Below are positions 17,751-26,327 of a stretch of DNA of 64,000 nucleotides, in pieces. The notes beneath the pieces are model-generated. The model was given only the letters and a program-made list of their open reading frames with translations, had not been told where the DNA came from and did no database searches. Source of the DNA: Kitasatospora cheerisanensis KCTC 2395 (lineage in GTDB: Bacteria; Actinomycetota; Actinomycetes; Streptomycetales; Streptomycetaceae); contig NZ_KK853997.1 of NCBI RefSeq assembly GCF_000696185.1, positions 840,315 through 904,314 of the forward strand, given 5' to 3'. The first letter of the stretch is position 1, and each line of letters opens with the position of its first letter. A program made the translations under genes and the position numbers.

Positions 17751-18071
17751 TTAACCGGGGTGCCGCCACCAGAGGTTCCAGCTGCCGTTGGCGCCGGACG
17801 CGCAGTAGAAGTACTCGTCGGCCTCTCCGGTGAGGTTGCCGTAGGCGATGTTGTTCCAGTACGCGCGGCCGACCTGGCAGTCGTTGTACGAGCTGCCGCC
17901 GTTCTGGTACTGGATCCACAGTTCGTTGACGTAGGTGGCAGCGGGTGCCGCCGAGGCCGTCGTGCCCGTCGGAGCTGCGACGGCTGCGCCGGCACCTCCG
18001 GCGAGCGCTGCGGCAGAGGCCGCGACGGTCAGCGCCACAACGGCTGACGCTCGCTTGATCCTCAAGAACAT
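17751..18071 (-). CDS. Small secreted protein, paralogue 1
   Basis: 106 residues; ATG 18071 with GTGAGG upstream. A signal peptide (MFLRIKRASAVVALTVAASAAALAG, AxA near residue 33) leaves a mature chain of about 70 residues with two Cys and a distinctive end: YWNNIAYGN, DEYFYCASGANGSWNLWWRH. The neighbour at 18138 is clearly homologous. The pair of Cys probably forms one disulfide. The Trp/Tyr-rich tail suggests a binding surface (sugar, wall or peptide), but no function is known to me. Confidence 0.8.
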   Translation of the reverse strand: MFLRIKRASAVVALTVAASAAALAGGAGAAVAAPTGTTASAAPAATYVNELWIQYQNGGSSYNDCQVGRAYWNNIAYGNLTGEADEYFYCASGANGSWNLWWRHPG

Positions 18072-18137
18072 GGTGCGGTTCCTCACCTTCCGTTGATTGC
18101 CCACGAAGAGTTGCGCCCGTCGGGTGTGCCGCCCGGC

Positions 18138-18437
18138 TCACACGTTGTGCCGCCACCACAGATTCCAGGCACCGTTGGCACCGGGCGCACAGTAGAAGTA
18201 CTCGTCGTTCCCGCCGTTGGGGTTGCCGTAGTAGACGTTGTTGAAGTGGACGATTCCGAGCTGGCACTGATTCCAGGCAGTCGCTGCCTGGGTGTACGAG
18301 AAGTACAGCTCGTTGATCGTGGTGGCCGCGGCGCTCGGAGCCGCCGTCGCGGTGCCGGTGCCCACGGTGAGGGCCGCGGCAGAGGCGACCAGCGCCACCG
18401 CGACGGCCGAGGTTGCTCGCTTCAGTCGGGAATACAT
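18138..18437 (-). CDS. Small secreted protein, paralogue 2
   Basis: 99 residues; ATG 18437 with TGAGG 8 bases upstream. Signal peptide (MYSRLKRATSAVAVALVASAAAL) and a mature domain aligning along its length with the gene at 17751: INELYFSY / VNELWIQY, NQCQLG / NDCQVG, FNNVYYGN / WNNIAYGN, DEYFYC, GAxWNLWWRH. Identity is roughly half, so the duplication is old. It is transcribed ahead of paralogue 1 with 66 bases between them. About 240 bases upstream hold no gene. Confidence 0.8.
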   Translation of the reverse strand: MYSRLKRATSAVAVALVASAAALTVGTGTATAAPSAAATTINELYFSYTQAATAWNQCQLGIVHFNNVYYGNPNGGNDEYFYCAPGANGAWNLWWRHNV

Positions 18438-18676
18438 GCGCGTGTCCTCACTCGGTTTCTGTGAGAGCCTGAGCCCTTGCTTGCGAATCCAGGGGCGAAC
18501 CGGCGCCTTCCCCGCCCGTCTGACGGGCCTTCACCGGTTGACCGCTGCCCATATCCTGGTCCGGATCGACCTGCGAGACATCCGTCAAACGACGGTTCAG
18601 GTCGACCGGTGCAAGGGTGCGTGACTTAAGAAGCCGCCTCGTGTCCGCCCACTGCGCATCACCGGGCGAGAAGACC

Positions 18677-19849
18677 CTAGAGCCAGTCGCGCTTCTTGAA
18701 GATGAAGTAGAGGCTGGCGCAGACCACGCCCATCAGGCCGATGGCGAAGGGGTAGCCGAAGGCCCAGTGGAGTTCGGGCATGGAGTCGAAGTTCATGCCG
18801 TAGACGGTGCCGATGAGGGTGGGGGCGAAGAGGATGGCGGCCCAGGAGGAGATCTTCTTGATCTCGTCGTTCTGGGCGTGGCCGGCCTCGGCGAGTTGCT
18901 TCATCTCCTCGTTCTGCCGCTGGGAGACCAGGGTGGCGTTGACGGTGAGGATGTTCTGGAGCATCTGGCGGAAGCCGTCGACGCGTTCGGCGGCGTAGGT
19001 GGCGTGGTCGGCGACGTCGCGCAGGTAGCGCTGGAGTTCCTCGTCGGTGCCGTACTTCTGGAAGCCCGCTTCGAGGGCGCGCATGATCTCCAGCAGGGGG
19101 CCGGTGGCGCGCTGGAGTTCGATGACCTCGCGGGAGAGTTCGTAGATGCGGCGGGAGACCCGGGGGTCGCCGCCGAAGACCTCGGTCTCGATCTCGTCGA
19201 TGTCGTGCTGGAGGCCGGCGATGACGGGCGCGTAGCCGTCGACGACGGCGTCCAGGACAGCGTAGAGGACGGCTTCGGGGCCGAGGGCGAGGAGTTCGGG
19301 GTCGGCTTCGAGGCGGCCGCGGATCATCGACAGGTCGGGCGACTGGGAGTGGCGGACCGTCAGGACGAAGTCGGGGCCGACGAAGAGGTGGATCTCGCCG
19401 AAGTCGACCTCTTCGACGTCGTCGAGGTAGCGCGCGGCGCGCAGGACGACGAACAGGGTGTCGCCGTAGCGTTCCAGCTTGGGCCGCTGGTGGGCGACGA
19501 TGGCGTCCTCGACGGCGAGTTCGTGCAGGTCGAACTTCTCGGCCGCTTCGACGAGTTGGGCCTCGGCGGGCCGGTAGAGGCCGATCCAGGCCATGGTGCC
19601 GGGCTTGCCCGGGAGTTCGCGGTAGATCTCGGCGAGGCTGGCCGGCGTCTCTATCCGCCGCCCGTCGCGGTACACGGCGGCGTCGACGACGGAACGCTCC
19701 AGCGTGACGGGCTGGTTGTCGTCCGGGTTCTGGTCGGAGCGCGGGTCCATGGAGTGTTCGGGAGCCGGCGAGCGGTCGGCGGCGGGCCGGGTGGTGCGGC
19801 TGAACGGTCGCTTGCTCGCGCGCACGGCGCGCACTCGCCAGTCGGACAT
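18677..19849 (-). CDS. corA: CorA-family magnesium/divalent metal transporter
   Basis: 390 residues; ATG 19849 has GGAGG 8 bases upstream. A large acidic cytoplasmic N-domain and long coiled helices (LQHDIDEIETEVFGG, ELSREVIELQR, ATLVSQRQNEEMKQL) lead to two C-terminal membrane helices. The first ends in YGMNF, the GMN selectivity motif, and the chain ends FKKRDWL. CorA forms a pentameric Mg2+ channel. The gene is monocistronic, with a long intergenic leader region. Confidence 0.95.
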   Translation of the reverse strand: MSDWRVRAVRASKRPFSRTTRPAADRSPAPEHSMDPRSDQNPDDNQPVTLERSVVDAAVYRDGRRIETPASLAEIYRELPGKPGTMAWIGLYRPAEAQLVEAAEKFDLHELAVEDAIVAHQRPKLERYGDTLFVVLRAARYLDDVEEVDFGEIHLFVGPDFVLTVRHSQSPDLSMIRGRLEADPELLALGPEAVLYAVLDAVVDGYAPVIAGLQHDIDEIETEVFGGDPRVSRRIYELSREVIELQRATGPLLEIMRALEAGFQKYGTDEELQRYLRDVADHATYAAERVDGFRQMLQNILTVNATLVSQRQNEEMKQLAEAGHAQNDEIKKISSWAAILFAPTLIGTVYGMNFDSMPELHWAFGYPFAIGLMGVVCASLYFIFKKRDWL

Positions 19850-20115
19850 GGCGGGTACCTCCACGGGTCTGGGTCCGTCGCGCCCCGCACGGCGGGGTGG
19901 GACGGCCGGCCCCGGAGGACGGTCCGCGCGGGCGAGCGGACCCGGGGAACGCGGGGCGGCGTTCAGCGGGCGGTGCGCGGGCGGGGGTTCCGGAGGCCGG
20001 GAGCGGGTGAGAACTGCCCGGAGCGGGGCCGACTTCGGCCCGGACTACTGCACTCCACTGCTCTCACCTCCGTACCTTCCGGACGCACCGGGCGTCACGA
20101 CCGTCGCCCAGTCTA
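19850..20115 (-). promoter_or_regulatory. Possible long 5' leader of corA
   Basis: The nearest -10-like element on the minus strand is TAGACT at 20110-20115, which would give about 250 bases of untranslated leader before corA. The stretch contains several GC-rich potential hairpins. I see no match to the M-box consensus. No coding frame is supported in this 340-base gap. Confidence 0.25.
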
Positions 20116-20190
20116 GCCCCGATCGGTATGAGTCCTCGTCAGCCGGTCGGCGGGCCGTCGCGGCGCCCGCGCGGGCGCCCGTCCGTGGGG

Positions 20191-20589
20191 TCAGCGTGCG
20201 AACTTCTCGATCGCGGCCGGGGTGACCGGGGTGAAGAAGTTGACCAGGTTGCCGTCCGGGTCGCGGAGCAGCAGCGAGCGGTTGCCCCAGGGCATCGTGG
20301 TGGGTCCGGCGACGAAGTCGGTGACGGATCCGGTCAGCCTGCGGTGGAGTCCGTCCACGTCGTCGACCAGGAACTCGGTGATCACGCTGTCGTTGGCGGC
20401 CGGCCGGGCCGAGCCCGGGGCGAACAGCGGGACGGTGCGGGTGCCGGCGATCGCCAGGGTGGCGGTCGGGGTCCGGAGTTCGGCGAAGTCCTCGGTGGCC
20501 CAGGCCGCCCGGGCGCCGGTGGCCTGCTCGTAGAAGGCGACGAGGCGCGCGACGTCGGCGGTGATGATGCGGATCGAGACGAAGTCCAT
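20191..20589 (-). CDS. VOC (glyoxalase/bleomycin-resistance) family protein
   Basis: 132 residues; ATG 20589 with GAGGAG upstream. Two beta-alpha-beta-beta-beta modules: MDFVSIRIITADVARLVAFYEQATG and VITEFLVDDVDGLHRRLTG, ending WGNRSLLLRDPDGNLVNFF. The terminal D-P-DGN-V-F signature is typical of VOC enzymes. Substrate unknown. It is transcribed away from a WYL regulator with a perfect palindrome between them, so that regulator probably controls it. Confidence 0.9.
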   Translation of the reverse strand: MDFVSIRIITADVARLVAFYEQATGARAAWATEDFAELRTPTATLAIAGTRTVPLFAPGSARPAANDSVITEFLVDDVDGLHRRLTGSVTDFVAGPTTMPWGNRSLLLRDPDGNLVNFFTPVTPAAIEKFAR

Positions 20590-20639
20590 GGAGGTCTCCT
20601 CGGCTGTGCGGAAGGCGTGCACCTCGCAGGCTAGGAGAA

Positions 20640-20664
20640 ATACCGGACAGGATCGGTCCGGTAT
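20640..20664. promoter_or_regulatory. Operator: perfect 9-bp inverted repeat between VOC and WYL genes
   Basis: ATACCGGAC (20640-20648) and GTCCGGTAT (20656-20664) are exact inverse copies around AGGATCG. The site overlaps the -35 region expected for the VOC gene (minus-strand TAGCCT at 20629-20634) and lies upstream of the WYL gene's TAGGCT (20694-20699), which is 7 bases before its GTG. It is the expected operator of the WYL protein. Confidence 0.75.
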
Positions 20665-20706
20665 CCGCCGACGGATCCGGCGAACGGGCTGGGTAGGCTG
20701 CGGACC

Positions 20707-21753
20707 GTGTCCCGACCCACCGGCCGCGTGCTGGCCCTCCTGGAACTGCTGCAGTCCGGCGGGACGCGCACCGTGGCCGAACTCGCCGACCGGCTCGGCG
20801 TCGAGGGGCGGACCGTCCGCCGGTACGTGAACCACCTGATCGAGCTGGACGTGCCGGTGGAGTCGGTGCGCGGCCGCTACGGCGGCTACCGGCTCGCCCC
20901 CGGGTACCGGCTGCCGCCGCTCATGCTCGGCGAGGACGAGGCGCTGGCCGTGCTGCTCGGCCTGGTCGCCGGCCGCCGGGCGGGCCTCGCCCCGGCGCAG
21001 CGCACGGCGGGCGAGACGGCGGCGGCGAAGATCCGGCGGGTGCTGCCCAAGCACCTCGCGCTCCGGCTCGACGCCCTCCTGGAGACGCTCGCCTTCACCG
21101 ACCGGCCTGGCGATCCCGAGGTCCCGGACGCCGGGGTCCTGCTCGCGGTCGCCGAGGCGGCCCGCAGCCGCCGACCGCTGTCGATCCGCTACCTCGACGG
21201 CGAGGGGCGGCGCAGCACCCGCACCGTGCACGTGTACGGGATCGTCGCCCACGCGGGCCGGTGGTACGCCACCGGCGAGGACGCCGGGCTCGGCGCGGAG
21301 CGGACCTTCCGCCTCGACCGCATCGCGGACGCCCGGATCCTGCCCGGCTCGTTCGAGGTGCCCGCGGGCCTCGATCCGGCGCAGCGGCTGCTGGCGGCGT
21401 TCGCCACCGCCGAGCGCCGGTACGAGGTGACGCTGCGGGTGCACGCCACGGTCGGCCGGATCCGCACCGTCCTTCCCGCCGCCGTCGCGCGACTTGAGGA
21501 CGACGGGGCGACGGTCGAGGACGAAGCGGGCGACGACGACGAAGCGGGCGAGGACGCTGCGGGCGAGGACGACGCGGCCGGGGACGGGACGGTCGAGCGC
21601 TGGCGGCGCGTCGAGCTGCGGGTGGAGCGGCTCGACTGGCTGCCCGCCGCCCTCGCCTCGCTCGACCGGCCGTTCACCGTCGAGCGCCCCGAAGAACTGC
21701 GCGTCCTGGTCGCCGAGTTCGCCGAGCGTCTGGCGTCCTACGCCCGCGGGTGA
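20707..21753 (+). CDS. YafY-type WYL-domain transcriptional regulator with acidic insertion
   Basis: 348 residues from leaderless GTG 20707. Residues 4-60 are an HTH_11 winged helix (GRVLALLELLQSGGTRTVAELADRLGVEGRTVRRYVNHL), 140-215 the WYL domain (PLSIRYLDGEG, WYATGEDAG) and 230-348 the WCX C-terminal region. Within WCX, near residues 265-292, an unusual acidic low-complexity insertion (DEAGDDDEAGEDAAGEDD) is encoded by near-repeated GA-rich bases. Likely represses or activates the divergent VOC gene and itself through the palindrome at 20640. Confidence 0.9.
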   Translation: MSRPTGRVLALLELLQSGGTRTVAELADRLGVEGRTVRRYVNHLIELDVPVESVRGRYGGYRLAPGYRLPPLMLGEDEALAVLLGLVAGRRAGLAPAQRTAGETAAAKIRRVLPKHLALRLDALLETLAFTDRPGDPEVPDAGVLLAVAEAARSRRPLSIRYLDGEGRRSTRTVHVYGIVAHAGRWYATGEDAGLGAERTFRLDRIADARILPGSFEVPAGLDPAQRLLAAFATAERRYEVTLRVHATVGRIRTVLPAAVARLEDDGATVEDEAGDDDEAGEDAAGEDDAAGDGTVERWRRVELRVERLDWLPAALASLDRPFTVERPEELRVLVAEFAERLASYARG

Positions 21754-21831
21754 GCGCCCGCAGCCGAGCGCCCGCAGCTCAGCGCCGACCGCCGGCGCGC
21801 CCCCGGACGGGCCGCACTCGGGCGGTGCCGG

Positions 21832-22593
21832 TCACGCGGCCGCGCGCCCGGCCGGGACGTCCCCGACGGTCGCGGCGCGGGTGCGCGCATACTCCTCCGG
21901 GTCGCGGATCCGCCACACCGCCTGCCCGACGGCGAGCACGCCGCGCGCGGGCAGGGCGACCTCGCCGATGACGGGGTTCTCGGTGAGCCGGGCCGGCCGG
22001 CCGAGGTCGTGGCCGTCGAGGGTGGCGAGCGAGTCGGTGATCAAGTACATCCGCTGCGGCATCAGCACCCCGTGGTGCCCGCTGGGCATCGGGCCGGCCA
22101 GCCGGAGCCGCCCGAGGCCGAGCCCGCGGGCCAGCAGCTCGCGCATCCGCACCAGCGGCGCGGGCCGCCAACTGGACGGCGGCAGAACGGAACTGACGGC
22201 GTTGAGGGCGCGCAGCGCGGGCCCTTCGGCGGCGGTGAGGGTCCAGTCGAGTTCGGGGTGGTCCATGGTGACGAGCAGGGTGTCGGGCCCGGTCCAGGTC
22301 AGCCCGATCCGGGCGGTGCCGGTGTGCGCGCAGGCCGCGCCGTAGTAGCGCGGGCAGGCGGTCCCGACGTGCGGACCGTCGACGTGGATCGACCAGTCGC
22401 CGTCCGGGGTGCGATGCCACACGGTGCGGTACGGGCCGAAGCTGCTCTGCGGGAAGACCCGCAGCGCGAGCACGTGCCCGGTGTCGAACGGCAGGCCGAA
22501 CACGCCCCAGCCTGCCGCGTACTCGTATCCGTCCCACGGGCTCCCGCCCTGCGCGCTCGGCGGCGGGGACAGCTGCGACGCCAGGTCGACCAT
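21832..22593 (-). CDS. Conserved hypothetical protein
   Basis: 253 residues; ATG 22593. No signal peptide. The chain is rich in W and H around GYEYAAGWGVFGLPFDTGHVLALRVFPQSSFGPYRTVWHR and later GHHGVLMPQRMYLITDSLATLDG. It resembles actinobacterial proteins that look like polyketide/hydroxylase-associated or lipocalin-like folds, but I cannot name one. It is divergent from the acetyltransferase gene. Confidence 0.7.
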   Translation of the reverse strand: MVDLASQLSPPPSAQGGSPWDGYEYAAGWGVFGLPFDTGHVLALRVFPQSSFGPYRTVWHRTPDGDWSIHVDGPHVGTACPRYYGAACAHTGTARIGLTWTGPDTLLVTMDHPELDWTLTAAEGPALRALNAVSSVLPPSSWRPAPLVRMRELLARGLGLGRLRLAGPMPSGHHGVLMPQRMYLITDSLATLDGHDLGRPARLTENPVIGEVALPARGVLAVGQAVWRIRDPEEYARTRAATVGDVPAGRAAA

Positions 22594-22786
22594 GACGACC
22601 ACCTCGCTCCGGACGGGTGCTGTCGCTCCCCCCAGCATCCCACCGGGCCGCCGGACCCGAACGCCGCGACGGCCGGGCGGCGGCGGAGGGGCAAGGCGCG
22701 CGCAGGGCGAGGCGCGGCCAGGGCAGCGCAGGGCGGGGGCGAATATTCGGTACCGGGCGCGGGACCGTGATGGCAGGCTCCGGGGC

Positions 22787-23557
22787 ATGATCGACTCGAA
22801 CCGCGCCACCCGCACCGACGGCATCGTGATCACCACGCTCGCCGAGCGCCCCTCGCTGATCCCCCGCGTCTACGAGTTCGCCGACACCTGGCCGGAGTTC
22901 GTCGCGCACGACCCGGTGGCGGACGCCTTCATGGGGCACGTGGCGACGGCGTTCCCGGAGCACTGCGTGGTGGCGACGGACGGCGACCGGGTGGTGGCCC
23001 GGGGAATGAGCGCGCCGTTCGACGGCCGGCTCGCCGGGCGGGACGAACTGCCGGACCGGGGCTGGGACCAGGTGCTGGCGTGGGCGTTCTACGACCGGCG
23101 CAAGGAGCGGGCGGCGACGGTGGTCAGCGCGCTGGAGATCACCGTCGAGGCGGGTCACCTGGGCCGGGGCCTGTCGTCCCGGCTGCTGAACGCGCTGCGC
23201 GCGGCCGCCGGCGCGCAGGGCCACCGCCACCTGCTGGCACCGGTCCGGCCGACGGCGAAGCACCTGGAACCGCACGTCCCGATGGCCGAGTACGTGGAGC
23301 GCCGCCGCCCGGACGGCCTGCCGGAGGATCCGTGGCTGCGGGTGCACGTGCGGGCGGGCGGCGAGATCGTGCGGGTCGCGCCGGCGTCGATGACGGTGAG
23401 CGGTTCGCTGGCGGAGTGGCGCGCCTGGACGGGCCTCCCGTTCGACCGGGACGGCGCGGTCGAGGTGCCGGGCGCGCTGACGCCGGTGCACTGCGACCTC
23501 GCGCAGGACCACGCGGTGTACGTGGAGCCCAACGTCTGGGTCCGGCACCGCACCTGA
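22787..23557 (+). CDS. GNAT-like N-acetyltransferase
   Basis: 256 residues; ATG 22787 is 7 bases after CAGGCT and lacks a ribosome site, so probably leaderless. The central part SALEITVEAGHLGRGLSSRLLNALRAAAGAQGHRHLLAPVRPTAK has the acetyl-CoA-binding GxGxx pattern (HLGRGLS) of GNAT enzymes. C-terminal PGALTPVHCDLAQDHAVYVEPNVWVRH is typical of a larger actinobacterial subgroup. Substrate unknown. A very strong bidirectional terminator follows. Confidence 0.8.
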   Translation: MIDSNRATRTDGIVITTLAERPSLIPRVYEFADTWPEFVAHDPVADAFMGHVATAFPEHCVVATDGDRVVARGMSAPFDGRLAGRDELPDRGWDQVLAWAFYDRRKERAATVVSALEITVEAGHLGRGLSSRLLNALRAAAGAQGHRHLLAPVRPTAKHLEPHVPMAEYVERRRPDGLPEDPWLRVHVRAGGEIVRVAPASMTVSGSLAEWRAWTGLPFDRDGAVEVPGALTPVHCDLAQDHAVYVEPNVWVRHRT

Positions 23558-23605
23558 GCCACCGGAGAACCCGAGCCGCCGGACCTGAGCCGCCGGACGC
23601 CGGCG

Positions 23606-23636
23606 GGCCGGTCGCCCCGCGACGGGGCGACCGGCC
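23606..23636. terminator. Bidirectional terminator, 13-bp perfect stem
   Basis: Arms 23606-23618 and 23624-23636 are perfectly complementary with a 5-base loop. It separates the convergent acetyltransferase and MFS genes and can serve both. Confidence 0.85.
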
Positions 23637-23649
23637 GGGTGACGTGGCG

Positions 23650-25062
23650 TCAACTCCGCTGCTTCAGGCGGGTGGAGGCGAGGACCGCGACCAGCACGAG
23701 CGCGGTGTTGGCGAGCACGGCCAGCGCGATGCCGGTCAGGATGCCGTGCGCGGGCGCGGACGCGGCGACGATCGCGCTCATCACGGGGGTGCCCATGGTG
23801 ATGCCGATCTGCTGGGTCATGGTGGCGAGCCCGGCGGCGGTGCCCTGCTCGCGGTCGGGCAGGCCGGCGGTCGCGGTGACCATGAAGCCGACGATGACCA
23901 GCATGTTGCCGACGCCGCCGACGAAGGTGGCGGGCAGCAGCAGCCACAGCCAGCCGGTGCCGGGGCCGAGCAGCAGCAGGGCGCCGGTCGCGGCGGCCTG
24001 GGCGAGTCCGCCGGCCAGCAGGGCGCCGCGGGTGCCGAGCCGGGCGATCGCCCGGGCGGCGAGGGTGCCGCCGAGGACGGTGCCGAGGCCGAGGACGCCG
24101 AAGGAGAGCCCGGCGGCGAGGGCGGAGAAGTCCAGCACCTCCTGCAGGTAGAGGGTGAGCAGGAAGACCAGCGAGGTCTCGGTGAGGAAGGCCAGCAGGC
24201 CGATCAGGTTGCCGAGCCGGACGGTCGGGCGGCGCAGCACGGCGGGCGGGACGAGCGGTGCGGCGGCGCGGCGTTCGACGACCAGGAAGACGCCGAGCAG
24301 GGCGGTGCCGAGCAGCAGGACGGGCAGCGCGGCGGGGTGGGTCCAGCCGTGCTGGCCGGCCTCGGTGAGGCCGAGGACGAGGGCGAGCAGGCCGAGGGTG
24401 ACGGTGATCGCGCCGGGGAGGTCGAGGCGTTCACGGGCGGCGGCCTCGGGGCGGGACTCGGCGAGGACGCGGGGGGCGATCAGCAGGACGGCGAGCGCGA
24501 CGGGGACGTTGATCAGGAACGCCCAGCGCCAGGACAGCAGGTCGGTGAGGACGCCGCCGAGCACCGCGCCGGCGGTGAAGCCGGCCGACATCAGGGCGCC
24601 GTTGAGGCCCAACGCCCGTTCGCGGAGCGGCCCTTCGGGGAAGGCGGTGGTGAGCAGGGCGAGTCCGGCGGGGGTGACGGCGGCGGTGGCGAGGCCCTGG
24701 GCGACGCGGGCGGCGATCAGCACGGCCGGGTCGGTGGCGAGGCCGCCGGCGAGCGAGGCGACGGCCAGCAGGGCCAGTCCGAGCAGGAACAGCCGGCGGC
24801 GGCCGAACAGGTCGGCGACCCGGCCGAACAGCAGGGTGAATCCGGCGGCGGGCAGCGCGAACGCGGTGGCGATCCACTGGAGCCGGCCGATCGGCAGGCC
24901 CATGCCGGTGCCGATCGCGGGCAGTGCCACGTTGAGGATGGAGAAGTCCACGGCCAGCATGAACTGGGCCACCAGCAGCACGACCAGGACCACCAGGGTG
25001 CGTCCGGCGAGGCGTGGCGCCGTGCCCGGCTCCGCCTGCCCGGTCAGCTGAATTGTCGACAT
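23650..25062 (-). CDS. MFS drug-efflux transporter, DHA2 (14-helix) type
   Basis: 470 residues; ATG 25062 has GGAAGG upstream (an earlier ATG at 25101 is possible). Fourteen helices; motif A GRVADLFGRRRLFLLGLAL after helix 2 and motif C GFTAGAVLGGVLTDLLSWRWAFLINVP. N-terminal LVAQFMLAVDFSILNVALPAIG with D is typical of DHA2 exporters such as EmrB/QacA, which use the proton gradient to expel drugs. An XRE regulator is divergent from it across a repeat-rich spacer. Confidence 0.92.
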   Translation of the reverse strand: MSTIQLTGQAEPGTAPRLAGRTLVVLVVLLVAQFMLAVDFSILNVALPAIGTGMGLPIGRLQWIATAFALPAAGFTLLFGRVADLFGRRRLFLLGLALLAVASLAGGLATDPAVLIAARVAQGLATAAVTPAGLALLTTAFPEGPLRERALGLNGALMSAGFTAGAVLGGVLTDLLSWRWAFLINVPVALAVLLIAPRVLAESRPEAAARERLDLPGAITVTLGLLALVLGLTEAGQHGWTHPAALPVLLLGTALLGVFLVVERRAAAPLVPPAVLRRPTVRLGNLIGLLAFLTETSLVFLLTLYLQEVLDFSALAAGLSFGVLGLGTVLGGTLAARAIARLGTRGALLAGGLAQAAATGALLLLGPGTGWLWLLLPATFVGGVGNMLVIVGFMVTATAGLPDREQGTAAGLATMTQQIGITMGTPVMSAIVAASAPAHGILTGIALAVLANTALVLVAVLASTRLKQRS

Positions 25063-25105
25063 GTCGGTCAACCTTCCCTTCGTTGTGCGCACTTCAGGCA
25101 TTTCG

Positions 25106-25192
25106 GGTGCTTCGGTGCTTCGGTGCTTCGAGCGCGTCGAGCGCGTCGAGCGCGTCGAGCGCGTCGAGCGCGTCGAGCGCGTCGAGCGCGTC
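25106..25192 (+). repeat. Two adjoining tandem repeat blocks (3 x 8 bp, 7 x 9 bp)
   Basis: GGTGCTTC occurs three times head to tail (25106-25129), followed directly by seven exact copies of GAGCGCGTC (25130-25192). The block lies in the spacer between the divergent MFS and XRE genes, upstream of both. Exact copies suggest recent expansion and likely length variation between strains. Confidence 0.9.
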
Positions 25193-25367
25193 GGAGACCT
25201 CGGGCGCTGCGAGCGCCCCGGGCGCTGCGATGACCTCGGGAAGGAGCCTGCGCCGTTCCGGCGGGCGGAGGCAGACCCCGGCCGAAGCCACCCTCCGGGA
25301 AGGTGGCACTGGCAGGGTTACCCTCGGCCGCTGACGAGCCCGACCGGCGGCGGGCATCCTGGTGCGC

Positions 25368-26219
25368 ATGCACACTTCGACCGATCTCGGGGAGTTCCTG
25401 CGCAGCCGCCGGGCCCAACTCCGGCCGCAGGACGTGGGGCTGAACGCGACGGACAGCCGCCGCCGGGTGCCGGGCCTGCGCCGCGAGGAGCTCGCGCTGC
25501 TGGCCGGCGTGAGCGTGACCTACTACACCCGGCTCGAACAGGGGCAGAGCGTCAACGCCTCGGACGGCGTGCTGGACGCGGTGGCCCGCGCGCTGCGCCT
25601 GGACCGCGACGAGCACGCCCACCTGCGCGACCTGGCCCGCCCCCGCAAGGCCGCGAACCGCGGCGCGGCGCCGAAGCCGGACCGGGTGCGGCCCGCGACC
25701 CGGCAGTTGATCGCGGCGATGGACCGCGTCCCGGCGGTGGTGCTGGACCGCCGCAACAACGTGCTGGCGTGGAACCCGCTCGGGCACGCCCTGCTGGCGG
25801 GGCACCTGGACCGGGACAGCCCGGACCGCCCGGCCGAGCGCCCGAACCTGACCAGGCTGCTCTTCCTGGACCCGCACACCCGGGAGCTGTACACCCACTG
25901 GGAGAGCGAGACCAGGGTGGCGCTCGCCGCGCTGCGGCTGACCGTCGGCCGGCACCCGGAGGACCGGCAGCTGGCCGAGCTGGTCGGTCATCTGGCCATC
26001 CACAGCCCGGAGTTCGCCGCGCTGTGGGCCCGGCACCCGGTGCGCGAGTGCACGGTCGGCAGCAAGTCCTTCCACCACCCGCTGGTCGGCGAGCTCGACC
26101 TGGCCTTCGAGAGCCTGACCACCTCGGACGGCAGCGGCCACCGGGTGCTGCTGTACAGCGCCGAGCCGGGCTCGCCGTCCGCCGCCGCGCTCGGCCTGCT
26201 GGCCGGCACCCTGCACTGA
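25368..26219 (+). CDS. XRE regulator with MmyB-like ligand-binding domain
   Basis: 283 residues from ATG 25368, 7 bases after CATCCT (leaderless); GTG 25362 is an alternative. Residues 8-75 are the helix-turn-helix (LGEFLRSRRAQLRP, RVPGLRREELALLAGVSVTYYTRLEQGQ), 95-283 the MmyB-like domain (DRVPAVVLDRRNNVLAWNPLGHAL, FLDPHTRELYTHWE, VRECTVGSKSFHHPLVGELDLAFESL). The opposite MFS pump is the likely target. Members of this family are often redox or ligand controlled by unknown small molecules. Confidence 0.9.
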   Translation: MHTSTDLGEFLRSRRAQLRPQDVGLNATDSRRRVPGLRREELALLAGVSVTYYTRLEQGQSVNASDGVLDAVARALRLDRDEHAHLRDLARPRKAANRGAAPKPDRVRPATRQLIAAMDRVPAVVLDRRNNVLAWNPLGHALLAGHLDRDSPDRPAERPNLTRLLFLDPHTRELYTHWESETRVALAALRLTVGRHPEDRQLAELVGHLAIHSPEFAALWARHPVRECTVGSKSFHHPLVGELDLAFESLTTSDGSGHRVLLYSAEPGSPSAAALGLLAGTLH

Positions 26220-26327
26220 CGGCCGGCCCCGCCGCAGCCGACCGCAGGATCCGGAATTCACCGACCGGCGACCGGAGTTCGCTGATTTGATGTCCCCAGG
26301 ACGATCGGCGGCTCGCGGGGGGGCGCG

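Noticed and set aside
19850..20115. M-box magnesium riboswitch before corA
   Set aside because: A GGTGAG segment is present but the conserved M-box core sequence around it is not.
25106..25192. CRISPR-like array
   Set aside because: Units are 8-9 bases, head to tail with no spacers; the same holds for 8934-9002 and 39884-39925.
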